DNA of 64,000 nucleotides from Methylobacterium nonmethylotrophicum (GTDB taxonomy: Bacteria > Pseudomonadota > Alphaproteobacteria > Rhizobiales > Beijerinckiaceae): contig NZ_SRLB01000009.1 of assembly GCF_004745635.1 (NCBI RefSeq), positions 124,001-188,000 on the forward strand. Reading direction: 5' to 3'. Under the pieces are notes generated by a model. The model was not told where the DNA came from. It saw nothing but the letters and a program-made list of their open reading frames with translations, and searched no databases. The number at the start of each line of letters is the position of its first letter. Position 1 is the stretch's first letter. The position numbers and the translations under genes are program-made. Below are positions 38,824 to 47,786 of this stretch, in pieces.

Positions 38824-39429
38824 ATGGTGACGCGAGGGTTCACGGGGCGCCGCCCACCGCGGCCGGACGCGGAGCGGCTGCCGCCGGGCCAGTACCTCAC
38901 CGACGACTTCCCGGTGCTGCAGCTCGGGCCGACGCCGAAGATCGACCTCGCGCGCTGGCGCTTCACCCTGCGCGAGGGGGCCAAGCCCCTGACGAGCTGG
39001 ACCTGGGAGGAGTTCGAGGCCCTGCCGCGGACCCGCTGGGCGGGCGACATCCACTGCGTCACCAAGTGGTCGAAGTTCGACACCGCCTGGGAGGGCGTGA
39101 CCTTCGACGACATCCTGGCGGCAGCCGGGATCGAGGCGCCGACCGCCTACCTGCTCGCGGAAGGCTACGACGACTACACCACCAACGTGCCGGTGGCCGA
39201 CCTCGCCGGCGGCAAGGGCATGGTGGCGACCCGCTACGCCGGCGAGGCGATCCCGCCCGACCATGGCGGACCCGCCCGTCTGCTGGTGCCGCACCTCTAC
39301 TTCTGGAAGAGCGCCAAGTGGGTGAAGGGCCTGCGCTTCACGCAGAAGGACGAGGCCGGGTTCTGGGAGCTGCGCGGCTACCACATGTACGGCGATCCCT
39401 GGCGCGAGCAGCGCTTCACCGGCGATTGA
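38824..39429 (+). CDS. Sulfite-oxidase-like molybdopterin oxidoreductase
   Basis: 201 residues from ATG 38824, SD GAGGAGAGGAG. A single SUOX/MsrP-type molybdopterin domain: LARWRFTLREGAKPLTSWTW, then DIHCVTKWSKFDTAWEGV with the probable Mo-ligating Cys78, and GPARLLVPHLYFWKSAKWVKG. No signal peptide, in contrast to exported MsrP. The flavin reductase gene starts 10 bp downstream and is its likely electron partner. Substrate unknown; oxide reduction is as likely as sulfite oxidation. Confidence 0.87.
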   Translation: MVTRGFTGRRPPRPDAERLPPGQYLTDDFPVLQLGPTPKIDLARWRFTLREGAKPLTSWTWEEFEALPRTRWAGDIHCVTKWSKFDTAWEGVTFDDILAAAGIEAPTAYLLAEGYDDYTTNVPVADLAGGKGMVATRYAGEAIPPDHGGPARLLVPHLYFWKSAKWVKGLRFTQKDEAGFWELRGYHMYGDPWREQRFTGD

Positions 39430-39439
39430 GCGGCATTCC

Positions 39440-40147
39440 ATGGCCCTGACCTGGCAGGAGGCGCGGATCACCGCCGCCGCCCCCGAGACGCCGCGGGTGC
39501 GGCGCCTGACGCTCGCGGTCGGCTGGTCGCGGCCGTTCCGGGCCGGCCAGCACGTCGACGTGCGCCTGACCGCACCGGACGGCTACCAGGCCCAGCGCAG
39601 CTACTCCATCGCCTCGTCCCCGTCGCGGCCGGAGGCGATCGACCTCCTGATCGAGCGCCTCGACGACGGCGAGGTCTCGGGCTTCTTTGCCGACGTGGCC
39701 GAGCCCGGCGATGCGATCGAGCTGCGCGGGCCGATCGGCGGCGCCTTCGTGTGGGATCCCCCGCAGGGCGGGCCGCTCCTCCTCGTCGGCGGCGGCTCGG
39801 GCGTGGTGCCGCTCCTCAGCATACTGCGCCACCGCGCCGAGGCGGCGCCCGCGGTGCCGGCGCTCCTGCTCTACTCGGCCCGGACGCAGGAGGAGGTGAT
39901 CGCCCGCGAGGAGCTGATCCGCCGCGACGCCGAGGAGCCGGGTTTCCGGCTGATGCTCACCCTCACCCGGGTGCCGGGCGGCCGACGCCTCGATGCGGGC
40001 CGGATCGGCGAGGCCCTCGCCGCCCTGGGTCAGCCCGCCCACACCTTCGTGTGCGGGGCGAACCCCTTCGTCTCCGCCGTCTCCGACCTCCTGGTCGAGG
40101 CCGGCCTGCCGCCCCAGACGATCCGCACCGAGCGATTCGGAGGTTGA
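39440..40147 (+). CDS. Ferredoxin reductase-type FAD/NAD(P) oxidoreductase
   Basis: 235 residues. FAD-binding RSYSIASSPSR, the nucleotide-binding loop LLVGGGSGVVPLLSIL and the C-terminal FVCGANPFVSAVSDLL match the FNR superfamily. There is no [2Fe-2S] domain, so it passes electrons between NAD(P)H and a partner. The partner is probably the molybdopterin protein encoded just upstream. Confidence 0.9.
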   Translation: MALTWQEARITAAAPETPRVRRLTLAVGWSRPFRAGQHVDVRLTAPDGYQAQRSYSIASSPSRPEAIDLLIERLDDGEVSGFFADVAEPGDAIELRGPIGGAFVWDPPQGGPLLLVGGGSGVVPLLSILRHRAEAAPAVPALLLYSARTQEEVIAREELIRRDAEEPGFRLMLTLTRVPGGRRLDAGRIGEALAALGQPAHTFVCGANPFVSAVSDLLVEAGLPPQTIRTERFGG

Positions 40148-40152
40148 GCGCG

Positions 40153-40959
40153 ATGCTCGAGATCACCGGCCACACGCGCGTCTTCGGGATCCTCGCCGAC
40201 CCGATCCACCAGGTGAAGGCGCCGCAGGGGCTCAACCGCATCATGGCCGAGCGCGGCGTCGATGGCGTGATGGTGCCGTTCCACGTCGCCTCCGCCGACC
40301 TCGCGACGGTGCTGACGGGCCTGCGGGCGGTGAAGAGCTTCGGCGGCGCGATCGTCACCGTGCCGCACAAGACGGCGATCGTGCCGCTCCTCGATGCCGT
40401 CAGCGACGCGGCCCGGCTCGTCGGGGCGGTCAACGCCGTGCGGCGCGAGCCCGACGGCCGGCTCGTCGGCGAGATCCTCGACGGCGCCGGCTTCGTCGCG
40501 GGCCTGCGGGCGGCCGGCCACGACTTGCGCGGCCGCAGCGCCTACCTCGCCGGGGCGGGCGGGGCGGCGAACGCCATCGCCTTCGCGCTGGCGGAGGCGG
40601 GGATCGCCCGCCTGACGGTCCACAACCGCACCGCCGCGCGGGTGGAGGACCTCTTCGGCCGCCTGCGCCGGCTCTTTCCCGACCTGCCGCTGGCGAGCGG
40701 CGATCCCGACCCGACGGGGCACGACCTCGTGGTCAACGCCACCTCGCTGGGCCTGCGCCCCGACGATCCCCTGCCGCTCGACGCGAGCCGGCTCGCGCCG
40801 GGCCAGCGCGTGGCCGAGATCATCATGCAGCCGGCCGAGACCAGGCTGCTGCGCGAGGCGGCGGCGCGGGGCTGCCGCACCCATCCGGGCCTGCCGATGC
40901 TGGAGGGTCAGCTCGCCCTGATGGCGGATTTCCTCGGCATGGTGCCGCCCGCCCGCTGA
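40153..40959 (+). CDS. Shikimate-dehydrogenase-like (AroE paralogue) oxidoreductase
   Basis: 268 residues from ATG 40153, five bases after the reductase stop. AroE fold: catalytic Lys73 in TVPHKT, Asn94 in GAVNAV, Asp110 in ILDGAGF, NADP loop GAGGAANA (133-140) and NRT (158-160). The substrate-carboxylate motif that reads HSKSP in AroE is QVKAP here (residues 20-24), so both binding serines are gone, and NTDG is ILDG. Shikimate is therefore unlikely to be the natural substrate. It is co-directional with the Mo protein/reductase pair. Confidence 0.88.
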   Translation: MLEITGHTRVFGILADPIHQVKAPQGLNRIMAERGVDGVMVPFHVASADLATVLTGLRAVKSFGGAIVTVPHKTAIVPLLDAVSDAARLVGAVNAVRREPDGRLVGEILDGAGFVAGLRAAGHDLRGRSAYLAGAGGAANAIAFALAEAGIARLTVHNRTAARVEDLFGRLRRLFPDLPLASGDPDPTGHDLVVNATSLGLRPDDPLPLDASRLAPGQRVAEIIMQPAETRLLREAAARGCRTHPGLPMLEGQLALMADFLGMVPPAR

Positions 40960-41509
40960 GGCGCCGCGACGCGCACCGTGCCCTCCGGGCTCGCCGAGAC
41001 CTGGGGTGCCGCGGCGGTCGGCGGCGACCGGCGACGCCGATGCGACCGTGGCGGCCCGGCTGCGGCGGGAGACCGTGACGGCGCAGAACGAGGCGAAGGG
41101 CGGCTTGCCCGCCGAGACGGCCGCGACGTGGATCGCGGCGAACCGCGCCACGGATGGGGTGGCTGAAGCAGCGGCGGGCGTCCTGGCGGCGTGAAAGGGA
41201 CGGTGCGGCGGCCGGCGGGGACCTATGTGCCACCGCCTCACCCGGACCGCCGCGTTGGTCGGGTCACACAGGTGAATGCGCACCGTCGGAACGCTCGGGC
41301 CGAACCAGGCGAATGCGGCACAACCCGCAGAGATGTGGGGCTCACGCGGGAGCTTTCGGGAGAGCGGGGTCGCGGGCCGCCGTCCGCGGGCCATGCGTCC
41401 GACGCCGCCGGCGGCCCGCACCTCGCCGCTTCAGGTGACCGCGGCGCTGCGCTAGGGATGACGCGCGCATGCCGGGCCCACGGGGGCCCGGCCAGACCGG
41501 AGACACCGC
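40960..41509. other. Intergenic region without a supported gene
   Basis: 550 bp. A 62-codon frame at 41006-41194 has good codon bias and a helix-like end (AETAATWIAANRATDGVAEA) but no SD or known family; it may be a gene fragment. The rest is ordinary GC-rich sequence. Confidence 0.35.
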
Positions 41510-42892
41510 ATGGCCGCGCTTGACCGGATCCTCGACGACATCGACCGCGATCTCGACACCTCGCTGGAGCGGCTGTTCGCCTTCCTGCGCATCCCGTCGA
41601 TCTCGACCGATCCGGCCTACGCGGCGGAGTGCCGGAAGGCGGCGGAGTGGCTCAAGGGCGATCTCGCCGCCATGGGCTTCGAGGCGTCCTTGCGCGAGAC
41701 CGGCGGCCACCCTGTGGTGCTCGCCCACTACCCCAAGCCCGGTGCCCCGCACGTGCTGTTCTACGGCCACTACGACGTGCAGCCGGTCGATCCGCTGGAC
41801 CTCTGGGAAACGCCGCCCTTCGAGCCCCGCATGGCGACCCTGCCCGACGGCCGCCAGGTGATCAGCGCGCGGGGCGCGTGCGACGACAAGGGCCAGGTGA
41901 TGACCTTCGTGGAGGCCTGCCGCGCCTTCAAGGCGATCGACGGCGAATTGCCGGTCGGCGTCACCATCCTGGTCGAGGGCGCCGAGGAGGACGGCTCGAA
42001 GTTCCTGCCCGAATGGGTCGCGGCGAACCGCGAGGAGCTGAAGGCCGACCTGGCGCTGGTCTGCGACACCGGCATGTGGGACCGCGACACCCCGGCCATC
42101 ACCTCGTCCCTGCGGGGCCTGGCCTATTTCGAGGTCACCGTCTCCTGCGCCGACCGGGACCTGCATTCGGGCCTGTTCGGGGGCGCGGCCGCCAACCCGA
42201 TCCGGGTGCTGTCGCGCATCATCGCCGACCTGCACGACGACCAGGGCCGGGTGACCGTGCCCCACTTCTACGACGGCGTGCACGAGACGCCGCCCGAGGT
42301 CCTGGAGCAGTGGCGCGGCCTCGACCTGACCCCTGAGAGCTTCCTCGGCACCGTCGGCCTCGACCGGCCGGCCGGCGAGCGCGACCGGATGCTGATCGAG
42401 CAGATCCAGTCCCGCCCGACCTGCGACGCCAACGGCATCATCGGCGGCTATACGGGGGAGGGCACCAAGACGGTGATCGCCGCGAAGGCGAGCGCCAAGA
42501 TCTCGTTCCGCCTCGTCGGCGACCAGGATCCGGAGGCGCTGGACCGCAACTTCCGGTCCTTCGTCGAGGCCCGCATCCCGGCCGATTGCTCGGTCGAGAT
42601 CCTCACCCACAAGGGCTCGCGGGCGCTGGCGCTCCCCCACGGCATGCCGGCCCTCGAGGCCGCGAAGGGCGCGCTCGCCGAGGAATGGGGCAAGGCCCCG
42701 GTCACGATCGGGTCGGGCGGCTCGATCCCGATCGTCGGCGACTTCAAGCGGACGCTCGGCCTCGACACGCTCCTCGTCGGCTTCGGGCTCGACGACGACC
42801 GGGTCCACTCGCCCAACGAGAAATACGACCTGCAGAGCTTCCACAAGGGCACCCGGAGCTGGGCGCGGATCCTGGCGGCCTTGGCCAAGTAG
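41510..42892 (+). CDS. M20-family dipeptidase
   Basis: 460 residues from ATG 41510. Metal-site motifs are GHYDVQPVDPLDLWETPPF (His and Asp), SARGACDDKGQVM (bridging Asp), VEGAEEDGS (Glu pair) and the dimer-domain CADRDLHSGLFGG. The C-terminal DDDRVHSPNEKYDL supplies the last His. This is the CNDP/DUG1-like dipeptidase group acting on dipeptides or related amides in the cytoplasm. The stop codon lies in the first unit of a 17-bp tandem repeat. Confidence 0.9.
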   Translation: MAALDRILDDIDRDLDTSLERLFAFLRIPSISTDPAYAAECRKAAEWLKGDLAAMGFEASLRETGGHPVVLAHYPKPGAPHVLFYGHYDVQPVDPLDLWETPPFEPRMATLPDGRQVISARGACDDKGQVMTFVEACRAFKAIDGELPVGVTILVEGAEEDGSKFLPEWVAANREELKADLALVCDTGMWDRDTPAITSSLRGLAYFEVTVSCADRDLHSGLFGGAAANPIRVLSRIIADLHDDQGRVTVPHFYDGVHETPPEVLEQWRGLDLTPESFLGTVGLDRPAGERDRMLIEQIQSRPTCDANGIIGGYTGEGTKTVIAAKASAKISFRLVGDQDPEALDRNFRSFVEARIPADCSVEILTHKGSRALALPHGMPALEAAKGALAEEWGKAPVTIGSGGSIPIVGDFKRTLGLDTLLVGFGLDDDRVHSPNEKYDLQSFHKGTRSWARILAALAK

Positions 42893-42930
42893 GCATCTTG
42901 GCCAAGTCGGCATCTTGGCCGAGGAGGCGT
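42880..42930. repeat. 17-bp tandem repeat, three copies, at the dipeptidase stop codon
   Basis: CTTGGCCAAGTAGGCAT (42880-42896), CTTGGCCAAGTCGGCAT (42897-42913) and a diverged CTTGGCCGAGGAGGCGT (42914-42930). The first unit encodes the last residues and the TAG stop. The period equals that at the livH-livM junction. Confidence 0.88.
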
Positions 42931-43092
42931 CAAGGAGGCATGTGGCGATACGGTCTCAGATGAAGGCAAGCATCTGAGACGATCCGCCACTGCGGTCGCC
43001 AATTCTCGCCGTCATCCCGGGGCGCGCCCTGGCGAGAACCCGGGATGACATTGCAGGGAGTGTCCGCACGATCGAGAGAACGAAGCCGACGC

Positions 43093-44616
43093 TCAGCCCC
43101 CGTACAAGCCCTTGTGCGTCTCGCGCAGCAGGTTCTTCTGCACCTTGCCCATGGTGTTGCGGGGCAATTCGTCCGCGATGATGACGCGCTTGGGCAGCTT
43201 GAACTTGGCGAGCCGGCCCTCGAGGGCCGAGAGGATCGCGGCCTCGCTCGGCGTCTCCCCCCCGCGGGGCACCACGACGGCGGTGACACCCTCGCCGAAA
43301 TCCGGGTGAGGCACCCCGATCACCGCCGATTCGAGCACCCCGGGCAGCCCGTCGATCTCGGTCTCGACCTCCTTCGGGTAGACGTTGAAGCCGCCCGTGA
43401 TGATCAGGTCCTTGCCGCGGCCGACGATGTGGACGTAGCCGCGCCGGTCGACCTTGCCGAGGTCGCCGGTGATGAAGAAGCCATCGGCCTTGAACTCGGC
43501 CGCCGTCTTCTCCGGCATGCGCCAGTAGCCCTTGAACACGTTGGGCCCGCGCACCTCGATCATCCCGACCTCGTCGGCCGCGAGCCCCTTGCCGGTCTCC
43601 GGATCGACCACCCGCAGCGAGACGCCGGGCAACGGGAACCCGACCGTGCCGGCGACCCGGTCGCCGTCATAGGGGTTCGAGGTGCTCATGTTGGTCTCGG
43701 TCATGCCGTAGCGCTCGAGGATCGCGTGGCCGGTGCGGTCCTGCCACTCGCGATGCGTCTCGGCGAGCAGCGGCGCCGAGCCGGAGACGAACAGGCGCAT
43801 GCCCGCGGTCGCCTCCCGGGTCAGGCCGGGCTCCTTGAGGAGGCGGGTGTAGAAGGTCGGAACCCCCATCAGCGCCGTCGCCCGGCCCATCAGCGACAGG
43901 ATCAGCGGAGGGTCGAGCCTGGGCAGGAAGATCATGCCTGCGCCCGCCATCAGCACCGTGTTGGTGGCGACGAACAGGCCGTGGGTGTGGAAGACCGGCA
44001 GCGCGTGGATCAGCACGTCCCGGGACGTGAAGCGCCAGTGATCGACCAGCGTGAGCGCGTTCGACGACAGGTTGTCGTGGGTCAGCATCGCGCCCTTCGA
44101 GCGCCCGGTCGTCCCCGACGTGTAGAGGATCGCCGCCAGGTCGTCGGAGGTGCGGGACACGTCGGCGAAGTCGCCGGTCTGGCCCGCGGCCTCGGCCGCC
44201 ATGGTGCCCTCGCCCTTCGCATCGAGGGTGCCGACCTGCTTCACGCTCGCCGCCTCGGCGACGGGCGCGAGGGCGTCGCGCTTGCCCGGATCGCAGACGA
44301 ACAGGGCCGGCTCGGCATCGCCCAGGAAGTAGGCGATCTCGGCCGGGGTGTAGCCGGTGTTGAGCGGCAGGAAGACCGCGCCCGCCCGCACGCAGCCGAG
44401 ATAGAGCGCGATCACCGCCGGGCTCTTCTCCACCTGCACGGCGACCCGGTCGCCGGGCGCGACGCCGAGGCCGACGAGCGCCGCGGCGTAACGGCCCGAT
44501 TCGGCGACCAGGTCGGCGTAGCTCCAGCGCACGCCCTCCGGCGTCTCGAGGAACAGGTGGCCCGACGGATCGGCGGGAAGGCGGGAGCGGACGATGTCGA
44601 AGAAGTGGTTGGACAT
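43093..44616 (-). CDS. matB: Malonyl-CoA synthetase
   Basis: 507 residues from ATG 44616. The acyl-adenylating core is complete: YTSGTTGRSKGAMLTH, GVPTFYTRLL, ERYGMTETNMSTSNPYDGDR (MatB-like; partly shown as GMTETNMSTSNPYDG), TGDLGKVDRRGY and the lysine in NTMGKVQKN. It ligates malonate to CoA with ATP. Last gene of the malonate operon; a 182-bp hairpin element separates it from matA, so its expression may be lowered. Confidence 0.92.
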   Translation of the reverse strand: MSNHFFDIVRSRLPADPSGHLFLETPEGVRWSYADLVAESGRYAAALVGLGVAPGDRVAVQVEKSPAVIALYLGCVRAGAVFLPLNTGYTPAEIAYFLGDAEPALFVCDPGKRDALAPVAEAASVKQVGTLDAKGEGTMAAEAAGQTGDFADVSRTSDDLAAILYTSGTTGRSKGAMLTHDNLSSNALTLVDHWRFTSRDVLIHALPVFHTHGLFVATNTVLMAGAGMIFLPRLDPPLILSLMGRATALMGVPTFYTRLLKEPGLTREATAGMRLFVSGSAPLLAETHREWQDRTGHAILERYGMTETNMSTSNPYDGDRVAGTVGFPLPGVSLRVVDPETGKGLAADEVGMIEVRGPNVFKGYWRMPEKTAAEFKADGFFITGDLGKVDRRGYVHIVGRGKDLIITGGFNVYPKEVETEIDGLPGVLESAVIGVPHPDFGEGVTAVVVPRGGETPSEAAILSALEGRLAKFKLPKRVIIADELPRNTMGKVQKNLLRETHKGLYGG

Positions 44617-44683
44617 GGGGGACTCTTCAGTCGTCGGCGAGACGAGCGGCTAGGCCGTCCACTCGAAGAACGCGGGTCTCTCT

Positions 44684-44865
44684 CCTCTCCCCGCGGGCGG
44701 GGAGTGGGCCGTGTCTCCGTTCAGGAGATACGGCAAGCCCGAAGGGCGAGGGTGAGGGGGTATTTCCGGAGGAGCCACATCCGGCACCTCCCCCTCACCC
44801 TCGGCTGCCGCCTCGCTGCGTTCCCTGAACGGGAACACAGCCCTCTCCCCGCCCGCGGGGAGAGG
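44684..44865. repeat. 182-bp inverted-repeat element between matA and matB
   Basis: The ends CCTCTCCCCGCGGGCGGGGA (from 44684) and their complement (to 44865) match over 21 bp. Inner arms CGAGGGTGAGGGG (44747-44759) and CCCCTCACCCTCG (44791-44803) also pair. It resembles dispersed intergenic hairpins and interrupts an otherwise tight operon. Confidence 0.8.
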
Positions 44866-44872
44866 AGGATTC

Positions 44873-46279
44873 TCACGCCTCCGCCAGCGCCACGGACCGC
44901 GCCGGCGGCAGGTTCTGGCGCAGCTCGCGGTTGACCGTGAGCGAGGCCGAGACGGTGCCGAGATTGGCGTAGGTCTCGTGGTTCTTCTCGATCGCCGCGA
45001 GGTCGTAGAGGTAGTTCACCATCAGCCCGTAGCCCTGGGAGAGGCCCTTCGGCGAGACGTCGCCGAGGTGGTTCAGGCGCTCCAGCCGCGCGCCGTTGCC
45101 GAGGTGGAAGCGCGCCACCGGGTCGACCGGCTTGCCGCGGGGGGTCTTGGCGCGCAGGAAGTAGTAGGCGGCGGCCGGCAGGAGCGCCTTCTTCACCGCG
45201 TCGGCCTTGGCCTTGTCGGCGTGCCAGTCGGGCTGGTCGAGGACGCGCAGGGTCTCGACGTCCTCGCGGGTCAGTCCCTGCGGCGCATCGGCCCGGCGCT
45301 CGCGGTCGAGCCAGGTGCGGAAGCCCGGCACCGGCGACAGGGTCACGAAGGTCTTGAGCGCCGGCATCTCGCGGCAGAGGTCCTCCACCACCTGCTTGAT
45401 CAGGAAGTTGCCGAAGGTGATGCCGGCCAGGCCCTTCTGGCAGTTCGAGATCGAGTAGAAGATCGCCGTCGTCGCCTCGCGGGTCGCGGTGTGCTGGCGC
45501 TCGTGGGCCAGGATCGGGGCGATCGCCGCGGCGATCCCGGTGGTCAGCGCCACCTCGACGAAGATCAGCGGCTCGTCGAGGAGCGCCGGGTGGAAGAACG
45601 CGAAGCAGCGCCGGTCCGGCGGCTCGATCCGCCGGCGCAGGTCGTCCCAGCCCGAGATCGCGTGCACCGCCTCGTAGCGGATGATCTTCTCCAGGATGTG
45701 GGCCGGGGTGGTCCAGTCGATCCGGCGCAGCACCAGGAAGCCGCGGTTGAACCAGGACGCGAACAGGTGCTCGAAGTCGGAATCGAGGCTGTCGACGGCC
45801 TCGGCGAGAGCCGCATCCGGCTTGTCGGCCTTGCGGGCCGCGTCGCGCAGGGAGAACAGGTCCTCGCGCATCCGCACCAGCGCGATCGTGCCGTCGCGGG
45901 CGAGGTTGAGGCGGCGGATCAGCTCCTGCGAGCGCGGCTCGGCCGCCTCGTGCAGGCGCCCCAGCGTCGCCCGCGACGGAGCCTTGCCGTAGGCCGCGAT
46001 CGCGCCCGCGACCGCCTCGTGGTCGGCCCCGAACTCGAGGGCGATCCGGCGCAGGAACTCGTGGCGGTCGGCGCGGGAGAAGCTCCCGTAGCGGTCGAGG
46101 ATGATGCGGGCGAGCGCCACGCCCGAGGCCTCGCCGCGCCGCGAGATCAGGTCCTCGCACAGCTTCACCACCTCGGCGACGCTCGCCTTGGCGGGGTCGT
46201 CGCGCCCGAAGGCGATCAGCCCGCGGCCCCGGTCCGAGATGCTCTGGAGGAGGTCGCCGAGGAACGAGATCGCCGCCAT
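44873..46279 (-). CDS. matA: Malonyl-CoA decarboxylase
   Basis: 468 residues from ATG 46279 (MAAISFLGDLLQ); an earlier in-frame ATG at 46423 adds 48 Pro/Gly/Arg-rich residues and is less likely. The helical N-terminal domain is followed by the acetyltransferase-like catalytic domain with HERQHTATREATTAIFYSIS, seen in part, NCQKGLAGITFGNFLIK, and RFHLGNGARLERLNHLGD with the conserved His. It converts malonyl-CoA to acetyl-CoA and CO2. It pairs with MatB in malonate use. Confidence 0.93.
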   Translation of the reverse strand: MAAISFLGDLLQSISDRGRGLIAFGRDDPAKASVAEVVKLCEDLISRRGEASGVALARIILDRYGSFSRADRHEFLRRIALEFGADHEAVAGAIAAYGKAPSRATLGRLHEAAEPRSQELIRRLNLARDGTIALVRMREDLFSLRDAARKADKPDAALAEAVDSLDSDFEHLFASWFNRGFLVLRRIDWTTPAHILEKIIRYEAVHAISGWDDLRRRIEPPDRRCFAFFHPALLDEPLIFVEVALTTGIAAAIAPILAHERQHTATREATTAIFYSISNCQKGLAGITFGNFLIKQVVEDLCREMPALKTFVTLSPVPGFRTWLDRERRADAPQGLTREDVETLRVLDQPDWHADKAKADAVKKALLPAAAYYFLRAKTPRGKPVDPVARFHLGNGARLERLNHLGDVSPKGLSQGYGLMVNYLYDLAAIEKNHETYANLGTVSASLTVNRELRQNLPPARSVALAEA

Positions 46280-46433
46280 GGGGCTTTGCTCACAATCGCT
46301 CGCATCACGTCCGGGCTGGTCCCGCCGGGGGCCGCCGGAGCCGTGCTTGAGGAAATAGGGCTCCGCCGGGTCAGCGGAGGGGAGGGAGGGGCGCCGCGCG
46401 GCGCCCGGGCTCGCCCCGGCCATGGTGGCGCCT

Positions 46434-47786
46434 CTACTTGGTCGAGGGCAAGAGCAAGTCGGGCAGCCACAGGGCGATGCCGGGCGCGACGCAGAGCACC
46501 AGGATCGCCACGGCCATCAGGATCACGAAGGGCAGGGTGCCCCAGATGATGTCGGAGAGCGGGATGTCCGGCGCGATGTTCTTGATGACGAAGATGTTGA
46601 GGCCGACCGGCGGGTGGATCAGCCCCATCTCCATGGTGATGGTCATCACCACGCCGAACCAGACGAGGTCGAACCCGGCCGCCTTGAGCGGCGGCAGGAT
46701 GATCGGCGCGGTCATCAGGATGATCGAGACCGGCGGCAGGAAGAAGCCGAGGCCCACGACGAGCAGCAGGATGGTCAGGAGCAGCAGCCAGGGCGAGAGC
46801 TGCATCGCCACGATCGCGGCGGCGGCCGCCTGCGAGATGTGGAGGTAGCTCATCACGTAGGCGTAGAGCAGCGACATGCCGATGATCAGCATCAGCATGG
46901 TCGATTCGCGCAGGGTCGCGGTGAGGATCGGGCTGACGTCCCGGGCCCGCCAGACGCCGTAGATCGCCGCGATCAGCACGAGCGCCAGGATGCCGCCGAG
47001 GCCGGCCGTCTCCGAGGGGGTGGCGTAGCCGCCGTAGAGCGCCACCATCACGCCGGTGAGCAGCACCACGAAGGGCAGCACCCGCGGCAGGGTCGAGAAG
47101 CGCTCGGCCATCGAGTAGCGGTCCTCCGCCAGGATCGGGTGCGCGGGCCCGCCGGTCGCGTAGGCCGCCCGCGCGGTCGCGAACTCGCGCCGGAAGCGCC
47201 AGACGGAGTAGGCGGCAAACAGCAGGACCAGCAGCAGCCCCGGGCCGATGCCGGCGAGGAAGAGCCGCCCGAGCGACTGCTCGGCCGCCACCGCGTAGAG
47301 GATCATGGTGATCGAGGGCGGCAGGAGGATGCCCAGCGTGCCGCCCGCCGCGATGATGCCGGCGGCGAAACCCCCGGAATAGCCGCGCCGGCGCATCTCC
47401 GGGATGCCGGCCGAGCCGATCGCCGAGCAGGTCGCGGGGCTCGATCCCGCCATGGCTGCGAAGAGCGCGCAGGCGAAGACGTTGGCGATGCCGAGGCCCC
47501 CCGGGATCTTGTGCATCCAGGCATGCATCGCCGAGTAGAGGTCCTGGCCCGCCTTCGACCGGCCGATCGCCGCGCCCTTCAGGATGAAGAGCGGGATCGA
47601 CAGGAGGGTGATCGAGGCCATCTCCTCGTAGACGTTCTGCGCCACCGTATCGAGGGAGGCGCCCGGCATGAAGGCCAGCATGAAGACGAGCGCCACCGCG
47701 CCGAGCGCGAAGGCGATCGGGATGCCGGCGAGCATCGCGCTCAAGGTGGCTCCCGCGTAGAGGGCGCCGACGATCGCGGTGCTCAT
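46434..47786 (-). CDS. matM: TRAP transporter large permease subunit (DctM) for malonate
   Basis: 450 residues, about twelve hydrophobic segments. DctM signatures are SIPLFILKGAAIGRS, AGSSPATCSAIGSAGIPEM, GGTLGILLPPSITMILYA, YATPSETAGLGG and MGLIHPPVGLNIFVI. It is the Na+-driven transport subunit. The start overlaps matQ by 4 bp. Malonate specificity is inferred from the operon. Confidence 0.93.
   Translation of the reverse strand: MSTAIVGALYAGATLSAMLAGIPIAFALGAVALVFMLAFMPGASLDTVAQNVYEEMASITLLSIPLFILKGAAIGRSKAGQDLYSAMHAWMHKIPGGLGIANVFACALFAAMAGSSPATCSAIGSAGIPEMRRRGYSGGFAAGIIAAGGTLGILLPPSITMILYAVAAEQSLGRLFLAGIGPGLLLVLLFAAYSVWRFRREFATARAAYATGGPAHPILAEDRYSMAERFSTLPRVLPFVVLLTGVMVALYGGYATPSETAGLGGILALVLIAAIYGVWRARDVSPILTATLRESTMLMLIIGMSLLYAYVMSYLHISQAAAAAIVAMQLSPWLLLLTILLLVVGLGFFLPPVSIILMTAPIILPPLKAAGFDLVWFGVVMTITMEMGLIHPPVGLNIFVIKNIAPDIPLSDIIWGTLPFVILMAVAILVLCVAPGIALWLPDLLLPSTK

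Noticed and set aside
41006..41194. 62-codon frame after the AroE-like gene
   Set aside because: Reasonable composition but no SD or family; kept only as a possible gene fragment in the intergenic note.
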